NCBI GenBank assembly: GCA_963831645.1 | Contig: CAWHQZ010000006.1 | Span: 372,001 to 436,000, forward strand | Length of the DNA: 64,000 nt | Direction: 5' to 3' | DNA from: CAWHQZ01 sp963831645 | GTDB lineage: Bacteria > Pseudomonadota > Alphaproteobacteria > Rhizobiales > Aestuariivirgaceae | Shown: positions 8,584 to 16,918 of the stretch, one piece after another | Layout of the letters: each line of letters begins with the position of its first letter | Position numbering within the stretch: position 1 is the stretch's first letter | The notes under the pieces: generated by a model | The model's input: the letters and a program-made list of their open reading frames with translations, nothing else | Told to the model about the DNA's origin: nothing | Databases searched by the model: none | Program-made: the position numbers and the translations under genes

Positions 8584-9392
8584 GACCGGGCACTCCTTGT
8601 CGAACGCATGATCAGCCAGGCTCCTACCGCCACCATGGGCACCGACAGAAGCATGCCGCGCGTCACGAGGCCGCCCACGACGCCGATATGGAAGTCGGGT
8701 TCGCGGAACAGCTCCACCACAACCCGCACGACGCCGTAGCCCAGGGTGAAAATGCCGGCAATGCGCCCCGGGTGGGCGAAAGCATGATAGCGATGACCGG
8801 CGACCCGGCAGGCGATGAACAGCCCCAGGCCCTCCAGCGCCGCCTCGTACAGCTGGCTCGGATGGCGAGGCGAGGGGCCGCCGTCCGGGAACACCATTGC
8901 CCAAGGCACCGAGCTCACCCGGCCATACAGCTCTCCGTTGACGAAATTCGCCAGCCGCCCAAGGCCAAGCCCAACGGGTACCGCGGCGGCCGCGAGGTCC
9001 AGCCACCGGTCGAGACCTACGCCGGTTCTTCTGCTGTGTGCCCAGCAGGCGACGATCACACCGATGAAACCGCCGTGGAACGACATGCCGCCTTGCCACA
9101 ATCGCAAAATTGCCAGCGGGTGTTGGAGAAAATACCCGGGATCGTAGAACAGCACATAGCCGAGCCTGCCGCCCAGGATGACGCCGAGCGCAATCCAGAC
9201 AAACATGTCGTCGACCTGTCGAGGCGTGGGCGGCGGCGGGCTGCCGCTCCACAGGTACTGCGTCTCAACCAGTCTCTTCATGTACGCAAAGGCGAACAGA
9301 AGCCCGGCCACATAGGCGAGCGCGTACCACTTGACCTCGAGCGGGCCAAGCCTGAATGCGACAGGATCGATGTTCGGAAATTCCACTGCCAC
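8580..9392 (-). CDS. lgt: Phosphatidylglycerol-prolipoprotein diacylglyceryl transferase
   Basis: 270 residues with seven predicted membrane segments. Lgt moves diacylglycerol from phosphatidylglycerol to the lipobox Cys of prolipoproteins. The signature region GGRLGYVLFYDP, then GGMSFHGGFIGV and RLANFVNGELYGR (family core HGGFxG and the RxxNFxNxExxG block) is intact. It heads the minus-strand operon lgt-methyltransferase-pgeF-M24 peptidase. The stop overlaps the TTG start of the methyltransferase. Confidence 0.96.
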   Translation of the reverse strand: MAVEFPNIDPVAFRLGPLEVKWYALAYVAGLLFAFAYMKRLVETQYLWSGSPPPPTPRQVDDMFVWIALGVILGGRLGYVLFYDPGYFLQHPLAILRLWQGGMSFHGGFIGVIVACWAHSRRTGVGLDRWLDLAAAAVPVGLGLGRLANFVNGELYGRVSSVPWAMVFPDGGPSPRHPSQLYEAALEGLGLFIACRVAGHRYHAFAHPGRIAGIFTLGYGVVRVVVELFREPDFHIGVVGGLVTRGMLLSVPMVAVGAWLIMRSTRSARS

Positions 9393-9516
9393 CCCGTGTC
9401 CCGACCGGCCGCACTGATCGTGAATTGGCCGGGTGTGTCAAGCTTCCGGCGGCCTTGCGATCTTGAAACTGGCGGGCGGCGTGACTAGCTTCGCTTTCGA
9501 TCGAAAGGATCGGCTC

Positions 9517-9816
9517 ATGACCACTACTTCTTCGCGCTTCTTCGACGAGCTTGCCAAGCTCATGACCAACGCTGCCGGAGCAGCCCAGAGCGTCCGCAAG
9601 GAATTCAACTCCCTCGTGCGCAGCCAGATCGAACGGGCCATGTCGGGGATGGAAGTGGTGCAACGGGAGGAGTTCGAGGCCGTCAAGGAGATGGCCTCGA
9701 GGGCGCGCGACGAGAATGAACGGCTTGCCATGCGTATCGCCGAGCTCGAAGGACGCATGAGCCCGCCGCCGGAAGCCCCGAAATCTGGTGTGCAGGAATC
9801 ACCGGCGGCCTCTTGA
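9517..9816 (+). CDS. ubiK: Accessory factor UbiK family protein (BMFP domain)
   Basis: 99 residues from ATG 9517: an alternating helical N-terminus (RFFDELAKLMTNAAGAAQSVRKEF) and a C-terminal coiled coil (REEFEAVKEMASRARDENERLAMRIAELE), the layout of YqiC/UbiK. UbiK is a trimeric accessory factor for ubiquinone biosynthesis. The same frame is open further upstream to 9433, but that stretch is not family-like and lies in the intergenic region facing lgt. The last about 15 residues are Pro/Ser rich. Confidence 0.88.
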   Translation: MTTTSSRFFDELAKLMTNAAGAAQSVRKEFNSLVRSQIERAMSGMEVVQREEFEAVKEMASRARDENERLAMRIAELEGRMSPPPEAPKSGVQESPAAS

Positions 9817-9906
9817 AGGCCATCGCCCGCTCCGGCAACCATCGCCCCGCAAGTTGATTCAATGATTCGCGCGTGACCTCGGCGCGCGGGCGGGAAGACG
9901 GAATGT

Positions 9907-10407
9907 ATGTCGGCAATCCACGCCTCGACCGGGGACAGCGCCAATCCAATCGATCTCGTCGAGCAGATTGCAGCCGGTCATGACTGGACCGTCGACCGCT
10001 CGGCCGATGACGAGCTTCACATGGTCGTCGCGGGAGCATTTACCGATCTCCACATTTGCCTGAACTGGCGCACCGATCTCGAGGCGTTGCATCTCGCCTG
10101 CACTTTCGATCTGAAGGTTCCGCGACGCCGCCACGATGAGGTTGGCCGCTTGCTCGGGCTGATCAACGAGCAGCTCTATCTCGGGCACTTCGATCTTTGG
10201 CGCATCGATGGCACCGTGCTCTTCCGCAATGGACTGATCCTGGCCGGCGGTGCGGCCGTCTCGGAAGCACAATGCAGGGCGCTGATCAGCCTCGCGCTCA
10301 AGGCGTGCGACCGCTATTTTCCGGCCTTCCAGTATGTCATTTGGGCCGGCAAGGCCGCCGAGGAGGCGATCCAGCCGAGCCTGATGGAAACCGTGGGCGA
10401 AGCATGA
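9907..10407 (+). CDS. YbjN domain-containing protein
   Basis: 166 residues with the YbjN/tRNA-synthetase-class-II-like fold seen in type III chaperone-like proteins (LHICLNWRTDLEALHLACTF; FDLWRIDGTVLFRNGL; KACDRYFPAFQYVIWAGK). Its molecular role in Alphaproteobacteria is not established. Its stop overlaps the proC start (ATGA at 10404-10407), an arrangement common in Hyphomicrobiales. Confidence 0.9.
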   Translation: MSAIHASTGDSANPIDLVEQIAAGHDWTVDRSADDELHMVVAGAFTDLHICLNWRTDLEALHLACTFDLKVPRRRHDEVGRLLGLINEQLYLGHFDLWRIDGTVLFRNGLILAGGAAVSEAQCRALISLALKACDRYFPAFQYVIWAGKAAEEAIQPSLMETVGEA

Positions 10408-11225
10408 CGATCGATTTTGAGGGCCGGCTGGTGCTGATCGGCGCCGGCAAGATGGGAGGTGCGCTCCTCGAGGGATGGCTGAAACAGGGTCTCGACGCGT
10501 CCAGGCTGGTTATATTCGATCCGGCGCCCTCGCCAGAGGTCCACGGCATCATCAGAACACGCAGTCTGGCGCTGAATACGGATCCTGCCGAAATCCGTGA
10601 CGCAGCGGTGATCGTCGTTGCGGTCAAACCACAGGCTTTCGATGCAGCGCTCTCCGGCATGCGCGCCCTCAGGCAGCCGGATTCCCTCGTCGTATCGATC
10701 GTCGCGGGCAAGACTCTCGCTTCCCTCGAGAGGCATTTTGGGGTTGACGCCGCAGTTGTTCGGGCCATGCCGAACACCCCGGCCGCCGTCGGCTGCGGCA
10801 TCACGGCCATCATCGCCAACCGCCGGGTCACCCGCTCCACGCTGGCCTTGGCGAGCAGTCTGCTGGCGGCCGTCGGCAACGTGGTGGCCGTCGAAAGCGA
10901 AGAGCAGATGGACGCAGTGACGGCCGTGTCCGGATCAGGGCCGGCCTATGTGTTCTACCTGACGGAATGCCTGGCCGATGCAGGCAGGAAGCTCGGCCTT
11001 TCCGAAGGCCTTGCAAATACGCTTGCCCGCGCCACCGTTTCCGGATCGGGTGAACTCATGAGCCTTTCCGGTTTGCCGGCAGCCCAGCTGCGCCAAAACG
11101 TGACCTCGCCGGGCGGCACGACGCAAGCAGCCCTCGCAGTCCTGATGGCCGATGATGGCCTCGGTCCGCTGCTCGAGCGGGCCGTGGCGGCAGCAGCCAG
11201 GCGGGCTCAGGAGCTCGCCGGCTAG
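10404..11225 (+). CDS. proC: Pyrroline-5-carboxylate reductase
   Basis: 273 residues. Last step of proline synthesis: 1-pyrroline-5-carboxylate plus NAD(P)H to L-proline. The Rossmann loop LIGAGKMGGALLEGW, AVKPQAF, MPNTPAAVGCG and the substrate-site signature AVSGSGPAYVF and VTSPGGTTQAAL are all present. ATG 10404 overlaps the ybjN stop. Longer readings upstream are in the YbjN gene and not real. Confidence 0.97.
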   Translation: MTIDFEGRLVLIGAGKMGGALLEGWLKQGLDASRLVIFDPAPSPEVHGIIRTRSLALNTDPAEIRDAAVIVVAVKPQAFDAALSGMRALRQPDSLVVSIVAGKTLASLERHFGVDAAVVRAMPNTPAAVGCGITAIIANRRVTRSTLALASSLLAAVGNVVAVESEEQMDAVTAVSGSGPAYVFYLTECLADAGRKLGLSEGLANTLARATVSGSGELMSLSGLPAAQLRQNVTSPGGTTQAALAVLMADDGLGPLLERAVAAAARRAQELAG

Positions 11226-11318
11226 CTTACCGACGCTCCACCCAATCGAGCGTGCACGCTTCTTGGTGGAATGTGCTTAGGGTTTGCCTGCTCTGAATGC
11301 TTGTGGCAGGCAGAGGGA

Positions 11319-11966
11319 ATGAGCCTTTCCCATCGCCACCGCATCCGCCAGGCGGCCTTTCTGCTGGCTTTGCGCCTGCCGTGGCATCTGGTTACTCTCG
11401 ATGCGATATCCCGGCAGGCGGATCTATCTCTTTCCGAACTCAAGCATTTCGCACCTTCCAAGGCTTCGATCCTCTGTGACTTTTCGAGCGATATCGATAA
11501 TTCGATGCTGCTCAATCTCGCCAAGCAGCCGCCATCCGGCGAGGCCCACGACCGCCTGTTCGATGTCGTCTTGCGCCGCCTGGAGATCATGGGTCCATAC
11601 CGCGAAGTGGTGGCAAGCATTCTTCGCTCGCCGGTGGTCGATCCAAGCGAAGGGATGGAGCTGTTTTCTGCTGCCAACCGCACGGCTGGCTGGATATTGG
11701 CTGCGGCGGGCGCCGAAGACGATTCTCACTGGCGCGGCCTGAAGAAAATTGCACTTCTGCGCGCCTATTGGCGGGTCTTGCAAGTGTGGGCAGAAGACGA
11801 TGACCCGGCACTCACAATGACAATGGCAGCACTCGACAGACGCCTGCGCGATGCCCAGTCGTCCGTCGAAACGCTCGGTTCCTTGATCAGGCTTGCACGC
11901 GGCGCCGGCCGTGCGGCAACCGAGTTCTGGAACCGCAATCGCCCGTCTGCTGACCGGGAAGCATGA
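11319..11966 (+). CDS. TetR-like transcriptional regulator
   Basis: 215 residues from ATG 11319, chosen because GAGGG lies 2-6 bases upstream; a longer frame to 11271 exists. The N-terminal about 55 residues fit a TetR helix-turn-helix (RIRQAAFLLALRLPWHLVTLDAISRQADLSLSEL, then FAPSKASIL replacing the usual YFPSKEAL), with the third helix somewhat degenerate. The remainder is an all-helical ligand domain. Its stop overlaps the CsaA-like start at 11963. Ligand and targets unknown. Confidence 0.8.
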   Translation: MSLSHRHRIRQAAFLLALRLPWHLVTLDAISRQADLSLSELKHFAPSKASILCDFSSDIDNSMLLNLAKQPPSGEAHDRLFDVVLRRLEIMGPYREVVASILRSPVVDPSEGMELFSAANRTAGWILAAAGAEDDSHWRGLKKIALLRAYWRVLQVWAEDDDPALTMTMAALDRRLRDAQSSVETLGSLIRLARGAGRAATEFWNRNRPSADREA

Positions 11967-12322
11967 TGGCAGTCCCTGGACCAGAGAACCTGCTGACCTT
12001 CGACGATTTCCTGAAGATCGACATTCGTGCCGGCACGATTGTCGAGGTTCAGCCGTTTCCGGAGGCGCGTAAACCCGCTTTCAAATTGACGATCGACCTG
12101 GGCCCTTCGCTCGGCGTGCGACGCTCATCGGCTCAGATCGTCGACAACTATAGCCCGACAAGTCTCACCGGCCGGCAGGTCGCCTGCGTGGTGAACTTCC
12201 CGCCGCGACAGATCGGCAACTTCATGTCCGAGGTGCTCACCCTCGGCTTCCCGGACTCTGCGGGGAAAGTCGTGCTCATCGCAGTCGACCGGCCCGTTCC
12301 AAACGGCGCCCGGCTGTTCTAA
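11963..12322 (+). CDS. csaA: tRNA-binding domain protein, CsaA-like
   Basis: 119 residues forming one OB-fold tRNA-binding domain: FLKIDIRAGTIVEVQPFPEARKPAFKLTIDLG, then SSAQIVDNY, GRQVACVVNFPPRQIGNFMSEVL. CsaA is a dimeric export-related chaperone/tRNA-binding protein. Family length is normal. It overlaps the TetR-like gene by four bases and ends 20 bases before the convergent histidine kinase. Confidence 0.9.
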   Translation: MMAVPGPENLLTFDDFLKIDIRAGTIVEVQPFPEARKPAFKLTIDLGPSLGVRRSSAQIVDNYSPTSLTGRQVACVVNFPPRQIGNFMSEVLTLGFPDSAGKVVLIAVDRPVPNGARLF

Positions 12323-12342
12323 CTAACTGACTGGTGCTGCAC

Positions 12343-13803
12343 CTACGCCGGGATCCTGATCTGTGCACGCAAGCCGCCAAGCGGGCTTTCGGACAGAACC
12401 ACGTCCCCGCCATGGGCGCGCGCGATGTCGCGCGCGATGGAAAGACCAAGGCCGGTGCCGCTTTCGTCGAGGTTGCGAGCATCGTCAAGCCTCAGGAACG
12501 GCCGGAACACGTCCTCGCGCTTGTCGGCAGGAATCCCGGGACCGTCGTCGTCGACGAGAACGATCAGCTCGCCGTTGGCCCGCGAAGCCGATAGACGCAC
12601 CCGCGAGCCATAACGTGTCGCGTTCATCACGAGGTTGGCGACGCAGCGCTGAAAGGCATCCGGCTTGACCGCCGCTTCGAGATCGCGCGCGACATCGAGC
12701 TCGATCCTGTCGCCGCTGCGTTTTGCATCCCGGGCGACCAGCCCAAGCATTGCCGACATGTCGCAAACAACGCTCTTTTCGCCGCCATCGCCGCGGGCGA
12801 ACGCCATGTAGCCCTCGAGCATCCGCTGCATTTCATCCACGTCACGCTTGAGCGCCGTTACCTTGGCGCTCTTGTTGAGGAAGGCCAGTCCAAGCTTGAA
12901 GCGGGTGAGGATGGTGCGCAAATCGTGCGAGACTCCCGCCAGCATGGCGGTGCGCTGCTCGACATGCTTTTCGATGCGGTCCTTCATGTCGAGGAAGGCC
13001 AGCGCCGCGGTTTGCACCTCTGCAGCCCCGCGCGGCCGAAAGCCCTTCACTTCCCGGCCGAGGCCGAAGTTCTGCGCTGCTCTGGCAAGGTCCAGAATGG
13101 GCTTGATCTGTTTGCGCAGAAACACGATGGCCACCGCAAGCAGCACAAGCGAGGAGCCGACGAGCCAGAAAATGAAGGTCGGCGTGCTGGAGGCATAGGC
13201 GCGTCCCTCCCGGACAAGGAGGCGCAACACCTTTTCGTCGTCGAGCCTGATGCGGACATCGATGACTCCGGTCTCTCCCAGCGTGTTCACGACAATCGGC
13301 TTTTCGAGCCGCTGAAGCAGATATCGCGTAAGCTTGGACTCGGCGAAGGCGAACATGGGTTTGGCGGTGGCGGCCGGCAGGTCCTTCGCGTTCTCGATCG
13401 AGAACACCATGTCGAGCGACCGATTTGCCGTTTCAATGAGTTGCTGCGCCGCCTGCGGGGTCTTGGGCGAGGCATCGTAAAGAGCGGTAACGAAGGTCAC
13501 CTCGCGGGCGATGGTTCGCGATAAGGCACTGGTGACCCGCTCCCAGTGCCTTTCCAGAATGACGTACATCATGATCGTCTGCAGCGCCACCATCGGTGCG
13601 ATGACGATGATGAGCGAGCGAGGATAGAGCCGGTCGGGGAGGCGCCGTTCGAGAAAGCGGTTGAACTCTCGCCACAATCGATGCGGCATGCTGCCGGCGC
13701 TGCTCTCGTCGATTGCGTTGTCCACCTTGGGGTCGCCTGCAGCGAACTCTCGGCTGTCGGTCACGATCGGCACGACGCCCGGCAATGGCCGTTCAGTCAA
13801 CAT
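12343..13803 (-). CDS. EnvZ-like sensor histidine kinase
   Basis: 486 residues from ATG 13803, whose first codons overlap the response-regulator stop. An N-terminal cytoplasmic tail, a membrane helix (YPRSLIIVIAPMVALQTIMMYV), a periplasmic domain of about 130 residues, a second helix (FIFWLVGSSLVLLAVAIVFL), HAMP, the H-box GVSHDLRTILTRFKLGL, N-box (CVANLVMNATRYG) and G-boxes (VDDDGPGIP, GTGLGLSIA). This is the EnvZ/osmosensor layout. It pairs with the OmpR-like gene directly upstream. Confidence 0.92.
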   Translation of the reverse strand: MLTERPLPGVVPIVTDSREFAAGDPKVDNAIDESSAGSMPHRLWREFNRFLERRLPDRLYPRSLIIVIAPMVALQTIMMYVILERHWERVTSALSRTIAREVTFVTALYDASPKTPQAAQQLIETANRSLDMVFSIENAKDLPAATAKPMFAFAESKLTRYLLQRLEKPIVVNTLGETGVIDVRIRLDDEKVLRLLVREGRAYASSTPTFIFWLVGSSLVLLAVAIVFLRKQIKPILDLARAAQNFGLGREVKGFRPRGAAEVQTAALAFLDMKDRIEKHVEQRTAMLAGVSHDLRTILTRFKLGLAFLNKSAKVTALKRDVDEMQRMLEGYMAFARGDGGEKSVVCDMSAMLGLVARDAKRSGDRIELDVARDLEAAVKPDAFQRCVANLVMNATRYGSRVRLSASRANGELIVLVDDDGPGIPADKREDVFRPFLRLDDARNLDESGTGLGLSIARDIARAHGGDVVLSESPLGGLRAQIRIPA

Positions 13804-14497
13804 AAAGGGTATAGCCCTCGCCACGTATGGTCTGCAGGTATACCGGAGTCCCGGGATCAGTCTCGATTTTTCGTCTCAGGCGGTTGATCTGGACGTCGAT
13901 CGTGCGGGCATTTTCCTCTACGCCCGGGCGCATGAGCTCGCTTCTGGCTACTGCTTTGCCCGGCCGCTCGGCAAACATTCGCAGGAGATCACGTTCCCGG
14001 CTGGTCAGTTTCACGATTTCACCGTCGCGACGGAGCTCGCCGCGCGCCGGGTTGAATTTGCAGCGCCCGAACCTGATTTCGTCGCCGGCCGGCGCCGCGG
14101 GCCGATGCCGGCGAAGGATGCTCTGAATGCGCAACAAGAGCTCCATCGGCTCGAACGGCTTGGAGAGATAGTCATCGCCTCCCGCGGCCAGCCCCTTGAT
14201 GCGGTCTTCGGTCTGCGCAAGCGCCGACAGCATCAGGATCGGAACCGCATTGGCTTCGCGCCGCACCACTTGCGCGAATTCAATACCGGTTTGTCCTTTC
14301 ATCATGATGTCGAGCACGACGAGATCGAATGACAGCCCGCGCATGCGCTGGCGCGCCTCATCGGCACTGGCCGCCGCGGTGACGCGGAAGCCGTGACCGG
14401 CGAGATAGGATGCCACAAGCTCGCGGATGCGCCGATCGTCATCAACGAGCAGTATGTGGAGTGCTGTATCACTGGGTGTTGCCAGGGCGTACCTCAT
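13793..14497 (-). CDS. OmpR-family response regulator
   Basis: 234 residues from ATG 14497. The receiver domain has the acidic pair (LVDDDRRIREL), phospho-Asp in VVLDIMMKGQTG, Thr/Ser position LMLSAL and Lys in LSKPFEPMEL. The C-terminal winged helix has LTSRERDLLRMFAERPGKAVARSEL and TIDVQINRLRRKIE. It lies between MarR and the kinase, overlapping both: its start is inside the end of marR (29-base overlap) and its stop is inside the kinase start (11 bases). Confidence 0.93.
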   Translation of the reverse strand: MRYALATPSDTALHILLVDDDRRIRELVASYLAGHGFRVTAAASADEARQRMRGLSFDLVVLDIMMKGQTGIEFAQVVRREANAVPILMLSALAQTEDRIKGLAAGGDDYLSKPFEPMELLLRIQSILRRHRPAAPAGDEIRFGRCKFNPARGELRRDGEIVKLTSRERDLLRMFAERPGKAVARSELMRPGVEENARTIDVQINRLRRKIETDPGTPVYLQTIRGEGYTLYVD

Positions 14498-14987
14498 TCC
14501 GGTCGATACCCGACAGTGACTGCAGCTGTTGCCGGCCTTCCGCATCGATCATGCCGAGGAGGACCTTGCGAAACTGCTGCCCGACGCCGCTCCCCGGCCC
14601 GGCCAGCGCCCGCCTGAACCGGTGGATCTGCGGAGCGATAAGCTGCGATTTCAGTTCATCGCCCCGGGGCGTCAGATAGAGAAGGCGCTGGCGGCGATCG
14701 CTGGCGCCCTCCTCCTGCCGGATGAATCCTCTTTCGATGAGCTCGCGCAGCACTCGCCCCAGAGATTGCTTGGTGATCTTGAGAATCGCCAGCAACTCGG
14801 CCACCGGCATGCCCGGTCGGCGGCCCACAAAGTGTATTACCCGATGATGCGCACGGCCAAATCCGATTCGGGCCAGTATTGCGTCCGGATCGGATACGAA
14901 ATCGCGGTAAGCAAAGAATAGAAGCTCGACCAGCTCGGCCAACCCTCTGTCGTCTTCGCGCACCGGGTTAATATTTAGGTCAGCCAT
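14469..14987 (-). CDS. MarR-family transcriptional regulator
   Basis: 172 residues with a winged helix (MPVAELLAILKITKQSLGRVLRELIERGFIRQEEG then the wing SDRRQRLLYLTPRGDEL), flanked by dimerisation helices. It is the first gene of a three-gene, overlapping minus-strand unit with the OmpR regulator and EnvZ-like kinase. It is divergent from the aminotransferase gene. An inverted repeat GTCA-N7-TGAC at 14979-14993 covers its start codon and is a possible self-operator; unproven. Confidence 0.9.
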   Translation of the reverse strand: MADLNINPVREDDRGLAELVELLFFAYRDFVSDPDAILARIGFGRAHHRVIHFVGRRPGMPVAELLAILKITKQSLGRVLRELIERGFIRQEEGASDRRQRLLYLTPRGDELKSQLIAPQIHRFRRALAGPGSGVGQQFRKVLLGMIDAEGRQQLQSLSGIDRNEVRPGNTQ

Positions 14988-14988
14988 A

Positions 14989-15017
14989 TTGACATAATTG
15001 CGCCGTTCCGTTATCAG
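14989..15017 (+). promoter_or_regulatory. Possible sigma-70 promoter for the aminotransferase gene
   Basis: TTGACA at 14989-14994, a 17-base spacer and TATCAG at 15012-15017. The spacing and the -35 box fit a housekeeping promoter, and it lies about 95 bases before the GTG start, in the only gap between divergent genes. It partly overlaps the possible MarR operator. Confidence 0.4.
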
Positions 15018-15112
15018 ACGCGAGCACTACAAGAAAGAAGAATACGCGGCAAACGGCCGACCAGAGGGCTTATAAGCCCAAGGCTTGCAGCACTGCAAAG
15101 GAGTTCGGACGC

Positions 15113-16000
15113 GTGACAGTCATTCCTTTCGACCAGCGTGAGGGCTTCATCTGGATGAACGGCGAGTTCGTCCCCTGGCACGATGCCAAGGTTCACGTGC
15201 TCACCCACGCCCTTCACTATGCCAGTGCCGTATTCGAGGGCGAGCGGGCTTACGGAGGAGAAATATTCAAGCTCCATGAGCACACCGCAAGGCTGTTCGC
15301 GTCTGCCGAAATGCTCGACATGAAGCTTCCCTACACGATGGCCGAGATCGACGACGCCTGCCGCGCCACGCTCGCCAAACAGGGGTTCGAGGATGCTTAT
15401 GTGCGACCGATCGCCTGGCGCGGTTCCGAAATGATGGGTGTGTCGGCGCAAACGACGAGGATCAATGTCGCCATTGCCGTCTGGGAATGGCCAGCCTATT
15501 TCGACCCGGCCCAAGCCGATAAGGGCATTCGGCTCGACATGGCGAAATTCCGCAGGCCCGACCCGCGCACCGCCCCGGCGAAGGCCAAGGCGGTGGGCTT
15601 GTACATGATCTGCACGCTCTCCAAGCATGACGCGGAACGCCGGGGCTATGCCGATGCGCTGATGCTTGACTGGCGCGGTCAGGTTGCCGAGTCTACCGGA
15701 GCCAACATCTTCTTTGTGAGCAAAGGTGAGCTGCACACACCGACGCCGGACTGTTTTCTCGATGGCATCACCCGACGCACTGTCATCGGACTCGCCGAGA
15801 AACGCCAGATCAGGATCATCGAGCGCGCGATCCTTCCGGAAGAAATGTCCGGGTTCGAGCAATGCTTTATCGTCGGCACGGCAGCGGAGGTGACACCGGT
15901 GTCGGAGATAGGCCCATATCAGTTTGAGGTGGGTGACATCACCCGAACGCTGCGCAACGACTACCTGGATGCCGTTCAGCCCAGAAAGGCGGCAGCCTGA
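15113..16000 (+). CDS. ilvE: Branched-chain amino acid aminotransferase (fold-type IV PLP enzyme)
   Basis: 295 residues from GTG 15113, preceded by AAAGGAG at 15097-15103. It exchanges the amino group between branched-chain keto acids and glutamate. Visible are the N-terminal strand (HALHYASAVFEGERAYGG), VRPIAWRG, the PLP-lysine region KAKAVGLYMICTLSKHDAE, GYADALMLDWRGQVAESTGANIFF (family EATGANIF-like phosphate loop) and GTAAEVTPV. IlvE, D-amino-acid transaminase and ADC lyase share this fold; length and motifs favour IlvE. Confidence 0.92.
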   Translation: MTVIPFDQREGFIWMNGEFVPWHDAKVHVLTHALHYASAVFEGERAYGGEIFKLHEHTARLFASAEMLDMKLPYTMAEIDDACRATLAKQGFEDAYVRPIAWRGSEMMGVSAQTTRINVAIAVWEWPAYFDPAQADKGIRLDMAKFRRPDPRTAPAKAKAVGLYMICTLSKHDAERRGYADALMLDWRGQVAESTGANIFFVSKGELHTPTPDCFLDGITRRTVIGLAEKRQIRIIERAILPEEMSGFEQCFIVGTAAEVTPVSEIGPYQFEVGDITRTLRNDYLDAVQPRKAAA

Positions 16001-16062
16001 GCGGTGCGCTCCGAGGATGGTCCGCCCGCCGTCGCATTTCGGCACGCTGACGGCAAATCCTT

Positions 16063-16314
16063 CTATCCTCCCGTAACCGGTGGGAAAAAGGCGACTTCGG
16101 TAGCGCCTGCGAGCGCGTGATCGAACTTCACATGGGTCCGGTTGACAGCGGCGCGTATGAGGCGCAGGTCAGAAAAGGCGTGGTCATACCCTTCGCCGCG
16201 TTTCCTGAGCCACTTGATCAGATCGGCAACGGTTGCAACATCGGAGGGAATTTCTATGTTCTCTTCACCGGCGCCAATCCGCTGCCGGACCCACGCGAAG
16301 TAGAGAATCCTCAT
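16063..16314 (-). CDS. moaD: Molybdopterin synthase small (sulfur-carrier) subunit MoaD
   Basis: 83 residues with a ubiquitin-like beta-grasp fold and the required C-terminal Gly-Gly (PPVTGG). The C-terminal thiocarboxylate donates sulfur to precursor Z with MoaE. ATG 16314 overlaps the pgsA stop (ATGA). MoaE, its usual neighbour, is not found beside it here: the next gene is the convergent ilvE 62 bases away. A longer reading to 16497 lies inside pgsA. Confidence 0.9.
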   Translation of the reverse strand: MRILYFAWVRQRIGAGEENIEIPSDVATVADLIKWLRKRGEGYDHAFSDLRLIRAAVNRTHVKFDHALAGATEVAFFPPVTGG

Positions 16315-16907
16315 GGCTCTTCGTCCACCACGTGGGCAAGGCCGGCGCGAAAATAGTCGTAGCCGGTATAGAGAGTGAGACCTGCGGCGATCCACAGGCC
16401 GATCAGCCCGACCAATGTCGTGTACGGAAACACCTTGTCGCCCGCCGGACCCGCGATCAGAAAGCCGATTGCGGTGAGCTGCAGCCCCGTTTTCCATTTG
16501 GCGAGCTGGGTCACGGGCACCGACACCTGCAGTTCAGCGAGATACTCCCGCAAGCCCGATACCAGAACCTCGCGGCAAAGGATGATGACGCCGGCCCAGG
16601 TGTGAACTCCATAAATGGTGCGGTCGCCGGCCAGAACGAGGAGGGTTGCCGCTACCAGAAGCTTGTCGGCAATCGGATCGAGCATTCGGCCAAGTGAAGA
16701 TTGTATGCGCCAGCGCCGGGCCAGATAGCCGTCGAAGAAATCCGTCAGCGCCGCGAGGATGAATACCGCCAGGGCAATCCAATGCGCCCCGTCTCCGCCC
16801 CAGAGCAGGCACCACGTGACGACCGGCACAGCGAGGATTCGCCCGTATGTCAGGATATTGGGCAGGCGCAAGGCCATCGTCGTGGGCGCCTCCAGTTGTC
16901 TTTCCAT
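16311..16907 (-). CDS. pgsA: CDP-diacylglycerol-glycerol-3-phosphate 3-phosphatidyltransferase
   Basis: 198 residues with five to six membrane helices. First committed step of phosphatidylglycerol and cardiolipin synthesis. The CDP-alcohol phosphotransferase signature is intact: ALTDFFDGYLARRW...GRMLDPIADK (D-G-AR-G-D-D arrangement, with FDGYLAR replacing the more common). It lies between uvrC and moaD on the minus strand, a standard Hyphomicrobiales order. Confidence 0.95.
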   Translation of the reverse strand: MERQLEAPTTMALRLPNILTYGRILAVPVVTWCLLWGGDGAHWIALAVFILAALTDFFDGYLARRWRIQSSLGRMLDPIADKLLVAATLLVLAGDRTIYGVHTWAGVIILCREVLVSGLREYLAELQVSVPVTQLAKWKTGLQLTAIGFLIAGPAGDKVFPYTTLVGLIGLWIAAGLTLYTGYDYFRAGLAHVVDEEP

Positions 16908-16918
16908 ACCTACCTCGC

